Positions 56,978 to 64,000 of a stretch of DNA of 64,000 nucleotides are shown here, in pieces. A model generated the notes under the pieces. It saw only the letters and a program-made list of their open reading frames with translations. It ran no database searches and was not told the DNA's origin. The stretch spans positions 2,790,001 to 2,854,000 of the forward strand of contig NZ_JACCBU010000001.1 of assembly GCF_013407955.1 (NCBI RefSeq), in the 5' to 3' direction. The stretch's first letter is position 1. Each line of letters begins with the position of its first letter. The stretch comes from Microlunatus parietis (GTDB lineage: Bacteria > Actinomycetota > Actinomycetes > Propionibacteriales > Propionibacteriaceae). The translations under genes were made by a program, and so were the position numbers.

Positions 56978-57133
56978 TCGCCCAGGGGGAGGAGATCCTC
57001 ATCAGTCTCGGGGGATGACTGATAAGGACATCAGCGACAGATTCGGTGCTCACATCACCGGTCTGTCTTTCCGGGAACGTCAGGTAATCCCGGCTTCCTT
57101 GCGGAAGTCTCTTGTGTTGTCATCGCCGTGGAC

Positions 57134-57154
57134 CCTCACTTCCTGACAGTGAGG
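57134..57154 (-). terminator. Small hairpin after the secreted-peptide gene
   Basis: CCTCACT (57134-57140) and AGTGAGG (57148-57154) with a seven-base loop, 30 bases beyond the peptide gene stop. A short stem, so moderate confidence. Confidence 0.5.
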
Positions 57155-57184
57155 TCGGTGACCCGGCGGTCTTGCCTTCTCTAT

Positions 57185-57376
57185 TCAGATGCTGTTGACA
57201 TCACTGTGGATGCCCACGCTCTGCGTCTTGACTCCGTTGACGCCGTCTGCCTTGATGCTGTTCACCGCACTCGCCGCCGTAGCCGCCGCAGCAATCACGC
57301 CCACCGCCAACACGGCCGCGGCTACTGCTCGGACAACGGTGCGCTTTCCCCTGAAACCCACGTGGTTGTGAGACAT
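57185..57376 (-). CDS. Small secreted peptide precursor
   Basis: 63 residues from ATG 57376 (GGAAGGAAGAG upstream). MSHNHVGFRGKRTVVRA is a basic start, followed by an Ala/Val-rich hydrophobic core and an AxA site (ATAASA). The predicted mature peptide is about 26 residues, begins and ends with VNSI, and has no cysteine. The VNSI terminal repeat is visible in DNA too (two related gatgctgtt stretches). No family recognised. It could be a signalling peptide, a cell-surface small protein or a chaplin-unrelated structural peptide. It faces the TrmB/LuxR-type regulator gene. Confidence 0.65.
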   Translation of the reverse strand: MSHNHVGFRGKRTVVRAVAAAVLAVGVIAAAATAASAVNSIKADGVNGVKTQSVGIHSDVNSI

Positions 57377-57708
57377 GCAACTCTTCCTTCCTGTTGGTGC
57401 CAGCCTCCGCTTCCCAGTTGCTTCGGCAGTCACCCCTGACGTTGGTTAGAACTTATTCGACCCGGGAGACGAAGTCACCACTTTTCAGTGTCCAGTACTG
57501 GAAATGTCCTAAAGAGGACCTTGGCGGTCGCCGTGCGACCTGACCGCCCCCGGGCTTCACCAGGCCAGGATGGCCCCGCCCCAGAGCACGGTCAAGCCGC
57601 CTCTCACCAGGCGATGAACCGCCGGCCCCGGACCCGCGGAAAACCCTTCGCGGACCGTGAGGATGCTCGGTACGGTCGCCACCATGATCACGTTCATGAT
57701 GGTGACGC
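57377..57708. other. 332-base gap upstream of both the peptide and Erm-like genes
   Basis: Holds the divergent promoters. Two palindromes stand out: TCCAGTACTGGA (57491-57502, perfect) and GTCCT-aaag-AGGAC (57506-57519), both possible operators. Nothing else is recognised in the stretch 57520-57708. Confidence 0.5.
57491..57502. promoter_or_regulatory. Perfect palindrome, candidate operator
   Basis: TCCAGTACTGGA lies 115 bases upstream of the peptide start and about 207 upstream of the Erm-like start, next to a second small inverted repeat at 57506-57519. A binding protein is not known; the neighbouring TrmB/LuxR-type regulator is the obvious candidate. Confidence 0.35.
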
Positions 57709-58257
57709 GTGTCCGGGGCAGGGCGGCGCAGGCCGTCCACCCGACGGGAGTGGGCCTGGCACCAGCTCGACCCTGAGTGGGCGGGACGGCTCGTCGACCA
57801 GGCTGAGGTTCGGCCGGGCCAGCTGGTGGTCGAGTTCGGCGCCGGCACCGGAGCGGTCACCGCACCGTTGCTGGACAGCGGAGCCAGGGTGATCGCGATC
57901 GAGTGGCATCCCGGCCGCGCGGCGGCGTTGCAGCGCCGGTTCGGCTCGGCCGCGGCGAACGGAACCTTGAAGGTCCTGGGGATCGACGCCCTCGACTTCC
58001 GGCTGCCCGCCCGGCCGTTCCGCGTGATCGCCAATCCGCCGTACTCCATCACCTCGGCGCTGCTGAGACTCATCACGGCCCGGCACAGTCGCATGATCCG
58101 GGCCGACCTGGTGCTCCAACGGGGCGCGGTGAACGGCCTGCTGGAGCGGCCGCCGCGTTGGTTCGTCGGGGTCCGCGGGGTACGGGTACCGCGGTGGGCG
58201 TTCGCGCCACCGCCCGAGGTCGACTCGGCGGTGCTCACGCTGCGGCGGCGACGTTGA
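57709..58257 (+). CDS. Short rRNA adenine N6-methyltransferase (Erm/KsgA family)
   Basis: 182 residues from GTG 57709, the only start after an in-frame stop at 57703. SAM motif VVEFGAGTGAVTAPLL (about 40-55), EWHPGRAAALQRRF, D-loop GIDALDF and catalytic NPPYSIT (about 108-114). The C-terminal RNA-binding domain of typical ~260-residue Erm proteins is missing, as in the short Erm(37) of Mycobacterium tuberculosis. It probably dimethylates or monomethylates 23S A2058-region bases and could confer macrolide tolerance, but specificity is inference. Confidence 0.82.
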   Translation: MSGAGRRRPSTRREWAWHQLDPEWAGRLVDQAEVRPGQLVVEFGAGTGAVTAPLLDSGARVIAIEWHPGRAAALQRRFGSAAANGTLKVLGIDALDFRLPARPFRVIANPPYSITSALLRLITARHSRMIRADLVLQRGAVNGLLERPPRWFVGVRGVRVPRWAFAPPPEVDSAVLTLRRRR

Positions 58258-58287
58258 CAGGCAGTGTTCTTGGCAAGATGGGCCGCC

Positions 58288-59511
58288 GTGGACACGACCG
58301 CGGGACGCGGGCCGGTCCGGGTCGGCGAGCGCGCGCTGGCCCCGGACCTGGCCCGCGGGTTCATGCTGCTCGGCATCGTGCTGGCCAACACACCTCTGCT
58401 GCTCTACGGGGACGACTCCGGTGCGCCGCCTGCCCCGGCCGACGTGGTCGCACAGTCCGTGATCATGACCCTGATCGACCGGAAGGCGTACCCGATGTTC
58501 GCCTTCCTGTTCGGGTACGGGATGGTCCAGCTGTACCAGCGACAGCTCGACGCCGGCAGTCCTGCCGTCGGGGCCCGGCGGCTGCTCCAGCGACGCAACC
58601 TCTGCCTGATCGGGTTCGGGCTGGTGCACGCGGCGCTGCTCTGGGACGGCGACATCCTCGGTAGCTACGGGCTGCTCGGGTTGATCGTCGTCGCGGTCTT
58701 CCTCGGGCGTCGGGACCGGACCTTGCTCCGCGCGGCCGCCGTGCTGGCCGTCGGGCACGTCGTGGTTCTGGCCGCCGCCGTTGTCGTGGACCTGGTCTCC
58801 GACGGCGAGTACGGGATCACGCCGGCGATCCCGTACGTCACCGACTACTCCGGCACCGAGCAGACCTCGTACCCGCATTCGGTTCTGGCCAGGTCCACGG
58901 ACTGGGCCCGCGGGCTCCTGGTGTACGGGCTCACGCCGCTGGTCATCGCGGCCGTGGTGCTGCTCGGCTGCTGGGCCGCTCGGCACCGGATCCTGGAACG
59001 TCCGCTGGACCACCTGCCGCTGCTGCGCCGGGCCGCCGTGGCCGGGTTGGCCGTCGGCTGGGCGGGCGGCGCCGGGTACGCCCTCGCCCACTTCCAGGTG
59101 ATCCAGGTGCCGTACGCGTACGCCTGGCTGTACGAGGCGACCCAGGCGACCGGCGCGCTCGGCGGGCTCGGCTACGTCGCGGTCTTCGCCCTGGTCGCGG
59201 CGCGCTACCAGCTGCGGGAACGGATCCCGGGCCCGGTCGCCGTCGCGGTGATCGCCCTGGGCCAGCGATCGCTGTCCGGCTATCTGGCCCAGTCGGTGAT
59301 CAACGCTCCGGTGTTCGCCGCGTGGGGCTTCGGGATCGGCGCCTGGATGACGTCCGCGCCGACCGCCCTGTTCGCGGTCGGGGTCTGGTTGATCACGGTC
59401 CTACTCGCTGAGGTGCTCCGGCAGCGCACCGTGCGCGGTCCGGCCGAGACGCTGCTCCGGCGGCTCGCCTATCGCTCCCCGTCCCGCACGGAAGTACGGG
59501 AGCCGCGGTAG
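58288..59511 (+). CDS. DUF418-family membrane protein
   Basis: 407 residues with about ten helices. The N-terminal RGFMLLGIVLANTPLL and FAFLFGYGMVQL regions and the C-terminal GQRSLSGYLAQSVINAPVF are characteristic of DUF418/YeiB-like proteins, thought to be acyltransferase-related or transport-associated; no activity is proven for this type. GTG 58288 is preferred; the frame is also open from GTG 58264. Ends two bases before the convergent SSI-like gene. Confidence 0.82.
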   Translation: MDTTAGRGPVRVGERALAPDLARGFMLLGIVLANTPLLLYGDDSGAPPAPADVVAQSVIMTLIDRKAYPMFAFLFGYGMVQLYQRQLDAGSPAVGARRLLQRRNLCLIGFGLVHAALLWDGDILGSYGLLGLIVVAVFLGRRDRTLLRAAAVLAVGHVVVLAAAVVVDLVSDGEYGITPAIPYVTDYSGTEQTSYPHSVLARSTDWARGLLVYGLTPLVIAAVVLLGCWAARHRILERPLDHLPLLRRAAVAGLAVGWAGGAGYALAHFQVIQVPYAYAWLYEATQATGALGGLGYVAVFALVAARYQLRERIPGPVAVAVIALGQRSLSGYLAQSVINAPVFAAWGFGIGAWMTSAPTALFAVGVWLITVLLAEVLRQRTVRGPAETLLRRLAYRSPSRTEVREPR

Positions 59512-59512
59512 G

Positions 59513-60007
59513 TCAGCTGCCGGCGCGCGGCAGCAGGCCGGCCAGCGCGTCCCAGCGGCCGATCTCGCAACCGTTGGTGCGGCTGAGCGTGCTGTTCACC
59601 GGCTTGCCGCGCCAGGTTCCGGTGATCGTGGCGGTCTGCGGACCGCCGTACTGCTCGGTGCAGGCGCGATCCGGCGGCACCGGCTGCAGCGCCTCCTCGT
59701 GGGACTGCAGGGCCGCGCAGGCCGCCTTCGGGTCGGGATGGTTGCCGCCGGCCGGGGCGCAGGTCAGCGTCCAGGTCGAGACGGTGCCGTTGCCGTTGTC
59801 GTACCGGATCGTCAGTTCGTCGCCGGGCGACGGCTGGGCCGTCGGCGGGCCGGAGGCTGAGGGGTTCGGCGACGGCTCGCTGGGACCGGACATGGTCGGC
59901 TCCTCACTGGGTGAGGCGGGCGTCGTTCCGGGTGCGCAACCGGCGGCCAGCCAGACCAGGCAACCCAGCAGCACCAGCCAGGTCGCCCGTCGGTACCCGT
60001 TCCGCAT
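59513..60007 (-). CDS. SSI-like protease inhibitor, lipoprotein form
   Basis: 164 residues. Signal peptide with lipobox LAAGC, a Ser/Pro-rich linker of about 35 residues, then a Streptomyces-subtilisin-inhibitor fold: LTCAPAGG.HPDPKAAC, RACTEQYGGPQTATITGTWRGKPV and NGCEIGRWDAL. The four cysteines match the two SSI disulfides. By alignment with SSI (C-P-M-V-Y) the reactive-site P1 residue would be Glu in C-T-E-Q-Y, unusual for inhibitors of subtilisin. It is divergent from a secreted subtilase gene, 139 bases apart. Confidence 0.82.
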   Translation of the reverse strand: MRNGYRRATWLVLLGCLVWLAAGCAPGTTPASPSEEPTMSGPSEPSPNPSASGPPTAQPSPGDELTIRYDNGNGTVSTWTLTCAPAGGNHPDPKAACAALQSHEEALQPVPPDRACTEQYGGPQTATITGTWRGKPVNSTLSRTNGCEIGRWDALAGLLPRAGS

Positions 60008-60146
60008 CCATTTCCTTCTTCTCGACGCGTCTCAACCCCGACTGCTAGCGTCAACCCTACCGGGGGGTCCAGTGGGGCTGGGCTCTTCGCATGTCCATGG
60101 CCCGGCGACCTCGTCGTGTAAGGGGTTCGACGCGGAGAGGATCGCG

Positions 60147-63119
60147 ATGTTGGTCAGGAAACGTAGTCGGTTGGCTGCCCTCGTGACCGTCCTTCTGGTG
60201 ACGGTCGGTCTGGTGGCGACGGTGCAGCCGGCGACGGCCGATCCGCTGCTGCCGGAGGCCATGTCGCTGACCGCGCCCGGGACCTACATCGTCACCCTGG
60301 CCGACCGGCCGCTGGCCACCTACGACGGGTCCCGGAAGGGCTTCGAGGCGACCCGGCCGGAGGACGGCCGCAAGGTCCGCGTCGACACCGACGCCGCGAA
60401 GGCGTACCGCGGGCTGCTGTCCCGGCTGCAGGACGGCATCGCCGACCTGGTCGGCGCGAAGGTGCTGCAGCGGTTCTCGGTCTCCCTGAACGGGTTCGCC
60501 GCCGAACTGACGCCGCGCCAGGCGCAGCGGCTGGCGCGGACCCCGGGCGTCCTCTCGGTGGTCAAGGACACCCTGATCCAGTCCGACGACGACCGACGCT
60601 CCACCGACTATCTCGGCCTCAGCGGCGACCAGGGCGTCTGGGAATCGCTGGGCGGCGCGAAGAAGGCCGGCGCGGGCGTCGTGGTCGGCGTGATCGACAC
60701 CGGCATCTGGCCGGAGAACCCGTCCTTCGCCGGCGACCCGCTGAAGTCGGAACGCTCGGACGAGGAGTTCCAGCCGTACCGCGACGGCGACGAGGTCGTC
60801 CTGGAGAAGTCCGACGGGAGCACGTTCCGCGGCATCTGCCAGACCGGCGAGGAGTGGACCGCCGCGGAGTGCAACGACAAGCTGATCGGCGCCCGCTACT
60901 TCGGCGACGCCTGGATGGCCGCGGTCCCGCCGGCCTCCCGGCGCGACTTCATCTCGCCGCGGGACGGCTCCGGCCACGGTTCCCACACGGCCTCGACGGC
61001 CGCCGGCAACGCCGAGGTGCCGGCGAGTGTCGACGGAGTTCCGTTCGACGAGATCTCCGGCGTCGCGCCGGCGGCCAAGATCGCCGTCTACAAGGCGCTC
61101 TGGGAGGGTGCGACGGTCGAGCAGTCCGGCGGCTTCACCTCCGACATCGTCGCGGCCATCGACGCGGCCGTGGCCGACGGCGTCGACGTGATCAACTATT
61201 CCGCCGGCAGCGGCGACACCGCGCACGACGACCCGGTCGGCCTCGCCTTCCTGTCGGCCGCCTCGGCTGGCGTGTTCGTGGCGGCCTCGGCCGGCAACGC
61301 CGGCCCGGCCCCGGGCACCGTGGGCAACACCGAGCCGTGGATCACCTCGGTCGCCGCCCACACGATTCAGCCGTACGAGGGCACCGTGGTGCTCGGCGAC
61401 GGACGGCAGTTCGCCGGCGCCAGCACCACGATCCGGGACGAGGTCGGGCCGTCGCCGCTGGTCACCGGCGCCACCGTCAAGACCGCCGCGGCCACGCCCG
61501 AGGACGCCGCGCTGTGCGGGCCCGGCACACTCGATCCGGCGCTGGCCGTCGGCAAGATCGTGGTCTGCGACCGCGGCACGTACGACCGGGTGGCCAAGTC
61601 GGCCGAGGTGAAGCGGGCCGGCGGGCTGGGCATGGTGATGGCGAATCTCGCCGAGGACACCACGGTCGGCGACCGGCACTCGGTGCCGACGGTGCACCTG
61701 AACCCGCCGGGCTCGGTCGACGTGAAGACGTACGCGGACACGGTCGGGGCCACGGCGACGCTGGTGCAGGGCAACCAGACCGACGTCAAGACCCCGTACC
61801 CGCAGATCGCCGACTTCTCCTCCCGCGGCCCGTCCGGATCGAGCCACGGCGACCTGGTCAAGCCGGACCTCGCCGCCCCGGGCGCGATGATCCTGGCCGC
61901 GGTCGCCCCGCCCAGCAACGAGGGACGCGACTACGACTTCTACGACGGCACCTCGATGGCGGCGCCGCACGTGGCCGGGCTGGCTGCGCTGCAGCTGACC
62001 AAGCACCCGACGTGGGAGCCGATGCGGATCAAGTCGGCCCTGATGACGACGGCCGGCAACCTGAAGAAGGCCGACGGCAAGGCGCTGACCGACCCGTTCG
62101 ACCAGGGTGCGGGCGGTGTCCGGCCGGGGAAGATGTTCGATCCGGGCCTGGTCTTCGACGCCTCGGACGACGACTGGCTCAGCTATCTCGAGGGGCTGGG
62201 CATCGACACCGGCACCGGTGCCGAGGAGATCGACCCGAGCGACTACAACAGCCCGTCGATCGCGATCGGCGAGCTGCTGCAGCACCAGACCGTGACCCGG
62301 AAGGTGACCGCGCTGAAGCCGGGGATCTATCGGGCCAAGATCAACATCCCCGGCATCCGGGCCAAGGTGACGCCGTCCATCCTCAGCTTCGACGAGGCCG
62401 GGCAGACCAAGACGTTCAAGGTCAGGTTCGAGAAGGACACCGCGCCGTACGACAAGGCGGCCACCGGCTTCCTCACCTGGAGCGGAGCCGGTACCTACGC
62501 CCGGCTGCCGCTCGCGATCACGCCGGTCCAGCTGTCGGCGCCCGAGGTGGTGTCCGGCACCGGCCGCAGCGGCTCGCTGCGGTACGAGGTCGTGCCCGGC
62601 GTCGACGGCGACTTCCCGATCACCAAGTACGGCCTCGCCGGCGGGACCGCCGAGAAGGGTTCGCTGAAGCCCTCGGAGCAGAAGCAGTACCCGGTGACGA
62701 TCGAGGAGGGCACCAAGGCCGCCCAGATCTCGGTCCGGTCCGAGTACGAGCAGGCCGACCTGGACCTCTACCTGTACCGGATCGTCGACGGGACCCCGGT
62801 GCCGGTCGGCCAGTCCGCCGGGCCGACCGCGGACGAGACCGTACGGCTGACCGCGCCGCCGGCCGGCGAGTACGTGGCCGTGGTCGAGGGTTACGCGAAC
62901 GCGCCGGAGACCGAGACCACGCCGTACGTGTACCGGAGCGCGTCGGTGACCGACCAGACGTCGGAGGGCTCCTTCACCGTCCGGCCGTCGGATCCGACCG
63001 CGGAGGTCCAGGAGCCGATCGACGTCACGGTCCGCTGGCGTGGGCTGGAACGGGACATTCCCTATCTGGGCTACATCGAGTACCGGGACGGCTCCGGCAC
63101 CTTGGTCACGATCAATTGA
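60147..63119 (+). CDS. Secreted subtilisin-like serine protease (S8) with PA domain
   Basis: 990 residues from ATG 60147 (AGAGG upstream). Signal peptide ends near ATA-DPLL. An inhibitor-I9 prodomain (YIVTLADRPLATYDG...VLSVVKD) precedes the catalytic domain with Asp184 (GVIDTGIW), His277 (GSGHGSHTAS) and Ser603 (DGTSMAAPHV). A protease-associated domain (VVCDRGTYDRVAKSAEVKRAGGLGMVMAN) is inserted between His and Ser, and a C-terminal Fn3-like/beta region follows. The size and architecture match large plant/actinobacterial S8A enzymes. Adjacent SSI-like lipoprotein may restrain it at the cell surface. Confidence 0.93.
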   Translation: MLVRKRSRLAALVTVLLVTVGLVATVQPATADPLLPEAMSLTAPGTYIVTLADRPLATYDGSRKGFEATRPEDGRKVRVDTDAAKAYRGLLSRLQDGIADLVGAKVLQRFSVSLNGFAAELTPRQAQRLARTPGVLSVVKDTLIQSDDDRRSTDYLGLSGDQGVWESLGGAKKAGAGVVVGVIDTGIWPENPSFAGDPLKSERSDEEFQPYRDGDEVVLEKSDGSTFRGICQTGEEWTAAECNDKLIGARYFGDAWMAAVPPASRRDFISPRDGSGHGSHTASTAAGNAEVPASVDGVPFDEISGVAPAAKIAVYKALWEGATVEQSGGFTSDIVAAIDAAVADGVDVINYSAGSGDTAHDDPVGLAFLSAASAGVFVAASAGNAGPAPGTVGNTEPWITSVAAHTIQPYEGTVVLGDGRQFAGASTTIRDEVGPSPLVTGATVKTAAATPEDAALCGPGTLDPALAVGKIVVCDRGTYDRVAKSAEVKRAGGLGMVMANLAEDTTVGDRHSVPTVHLNPPGSVDVKTYADTVGATATLVQGNQTDVKTPYPQIADFSSRGPSGSSHGDLVKPDLAAPGAMILAAVAPPSNEGRDYDFYDGTSMAAPHVAGLAALQLTKHPTWEPMRIKSALMTTAGNLKKADGKALTDPFDQGAGGVRPGKMFDPGLVFDASDDDWLSYLEGLGIDTGTGAEEIDPSDYNSPSIAIGELLQHQTVTRKVTALKPGIYRAKINIPGIRAKVTPSILSFDEAGQTKTFKVRFEKDTAPYDKAATGFLTWSGAGTYARLPLAITPVQLSAPEVVSGTGRSGSLRYEVVPGVDGDFPITKYGLAGGTAEKGSLKPSEQKQYPVTIEEGTKAAQISVRSEYEQADLDLYLYRIVDGTPVPVGQSAGPTADETVRLTAPPAGEYVAVVEGYANAPETETTPYVYRSASVTDQTSEGSFTVRPSDPTAEVQEPIDVTVRWRGLERDIPYLGYIEYRDGSGTLVTIN

Positions 63120-63129
63120 TGATCACGGC

Positions 63130-63978
63130 ATGACCGATCGGGTGACGGGTGAGGACGAGCTCGTCGCCGGCCTGGAACGGCTCGGGCTCGGCGCGGAGTC
63201 GATCGTGTTCCTGCACGCCTCGCTGCGGTCGTTCGGCCGGGTCGACGGCGGTGCCCAGACGGTGATCACCGCGGTCCGGCAGGTCTGCGGCACCGTGCTG
63301 ATGTTCGGTGCGGTCGGCGAGCGGACCGGCGTGCCGGCCCCGCCCGGCCTGGTCCGGCCGAACAATTCCTTCTACCAGGCGGATTCCTGGGCGGCCTTCG
63401 ACGCCGCCGTGGCCGCCGCGACCCCGGCGGGGCCGGGCCTGCCGACGGACGGCTGGCTCGGCGCGGTCGCGGCCGCGTTCGCCGACCAGCCGGACGTGAT
63501 CAGCGGTGATCATCCGCTGTACCCGTTCCGCGCCGCCGGCGATCATGCCGAGGAGTTGATCAAGGGCCAGCGGCCGGACCGGATGCTCGGCCCGGTCGAG
63601 GTGCTGGACCGGCTGGACGGCGATGTGCTGCTGCTCGGTGTCGGGCACCACGCCAACACCACGATCCACCTCGCCGAGCAGCGACTGGGGCGTTCCCTGT
63701 TCTACCGGTACGCCGTCGTCGCGCCCGGGGTCTGGGCCGAGGTGCCGAACGTCTCCGGCGAGTCGCACAACTTCGATGATCTTGAGCCCCGACTCGCCCC
63801 GGTGACCGCGGAGACCATGATCGGGAACTGCCGGGCCCGGCGGATCCCGGCCCGCGCGGTGCTGGCGTCCGCCACATCGGTGATCATGAACGACCCCGCC
63901 GCGCTGCTCTGCCCGGATCCGGACTGCCGTTGCGGCGGGGCGTTGCGGCAGCGGCTCGCCGTACTCGCCGGGGAGTGA
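63130..63978 (+). CDS. AAC(3)-family aminoglycoside N-acetyltransferase-like protein
   Basis: 282 residues, ATG 63130, 10 bases after the subtilase stop. LGAESIVFLHASLRSFGRVDGGAQTVITAV opens the family fold, GDVLLLGVGHHANTTIHLAEQ and SFFYRY-like LFYRYAVV follow, and a C-terminal CPDPDCRCGG contains a cysteine cluster not usual in AAC(3). Family members acetylate aminoglycosides or related amino compounds with acetyl-CoA; the true substrate is unknown. The final 22 bases of the window hold no complete gene. Confidence 0.85.
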   Translation: MTDRVTGEDELVAGLERLGLGAESIVFLHASLRSFGRVDGGAQTVITAVRQVCGTVLMFGAVGERTGVPAPPGLVRPNNSFYQADSWAAFDAAVAAATPAGPGLPTDGWLGAVAAAFADQPDVISGDHPLYPFRAAGDHAEELIKGQRPDRMLGPVEVLDRLDGDVLLLGVGHHANTTIHLAEQRLGRSLFYRYAVVAPGVWAEVPNVSGESHNFDDLEPRLAPVTAETMIGNCRARRIPARAVLASATSVIMNDPAALLCPDPDCRCGGALRQRLAVLAGE

Positions 63979-64000
63979 GCCTCGTGGCGAACGCGCACTG

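Larger units (their letters stand above)
56867..57184. other. 318-base gap with two hairpins
   Basis: Contains the terminator hairpin at 56945-56977 and a smaller one at 57134-57154, at the 3' ends of the convergent regulator and peptide genes. A 43-codon frame from ATG 57015 is present but has no ribosome-binding site at a proper distance, so I do not call it. Confidence 0.55.

Noticed and set aside
57015..57146. 43-codon ORF with LSFRERQV, reminiscent of a LuxR helix start
   Set aside because: The resemblance is only eight residues, the ATG has no well-spaced Shine-Dalgarno, and the frame ends inside a terminator hairpin. It may be a decayed fragment.
1..64000. CRISPR arrays, tRNA or rRNA genes, insertion sequences, prophage or integration sites
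   Set aside because: No regular spacer-repeat array, tRNA cloverleaf, rRNA-like sequence, transposase, integrase or flanking direct repeats were recognised. The tandem array at 3.9-4.3 kb has no unique spacers.

Overview
The window is high-GC actinobacterial chromosome: densely packed, with ATGA/GTGA/TGATG stop-start overlaps, many GTG starts, a 14-gene nuo operon and a menaquinone pathway. The gene set and the palindromic repeat that translates as LPELVEG suggest Propionibacteriales (Nocardioides, Kribbella or Microlunatus-like). That placement is inference. I saw no rRNA, tRNA, CRISPR array, transposase, integrase or origin.

Layout. 1-3.7 kb: membrane proteins, a macrolide-type glycosyltransferase and a DUF559 nuclease-like gene, ending in a repeat cluster (3.72-4.36 kb) of two identical-architecture hairpins and a ~46-bp tandem array. 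4.4-21.3 kb (minus strand): nuoA-N followed by a long-chain polyprenyl diphosphate synthase, with a palindromic candidate operator upstream of nuoA. 21.5-23.7 kb: a mobA-like gene and an isochorismate synthase (menF). 23.9-28.2 kb: a frameshifted membrane gene, a frameshifted nucleotidyltransferase, a DUF4097 lipoprotein, an APH-like kinase and a membrane protein. 28.4-30.1 kb: an active ClpP paired with a ClpP-like subunit lacking the catalytic Ser and His, convergent with a ClgR/PopR-like regulator ending in Leu-Ala-Ala. 30.1-34.0 kb: small proteins and an ABC ATPase with a DUF6297 permease. 34.1-43.6 kb: menG, a TM0106-type RecB-like nuclease, menD/menC, a PhoX-type phosphatase, menE and menA, separated by palindromic gene-free stretches.

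43.7-49.4 kb: a 1018-residue fusion of a CDP-alcohol phosphotransferase and a CDP-glycerol glycerophosphotransferase (wall polymer synthesis), then a translationally coupled toxin-like nuclease, a 44-codon ORF and a putative immunity gene, facing a lipoprotein across a shared terminator. 49.4-55.7 kb: a GT4 glycosyltransferase, a MazG-like hydrolase, a polar amino-acid ABC importer, a PLDc_N membrane protein, gluconokinase and 6-phosphogluconate dehydrogenase. 55.9-64 kb: a TrmB/LuxR-type regulator, a small secreted peptide gene, a short Erm-type methyltransferase, a DUF418 membrane protein, an SSI-like lipoprotein divergent from a large secreted subtilase, and an AAC(3)-like acetyltransferase.

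Metabolic logic: the polyprenyl synthase and menF/D/C/E/A/G cover most of menaquinone synthesis (menB and menH are absent), and the nuo complex reduces that quinone. Five genes (23.9, 25.0, 46.9, 47.9 and 48.9 kb) look intact except for one apparent single-base frameshift each. At least two of these lie in four-base C/G runs, so sequencing error is as likely as pseudogenisation. TGATCA is strikingly over-represented throughout.
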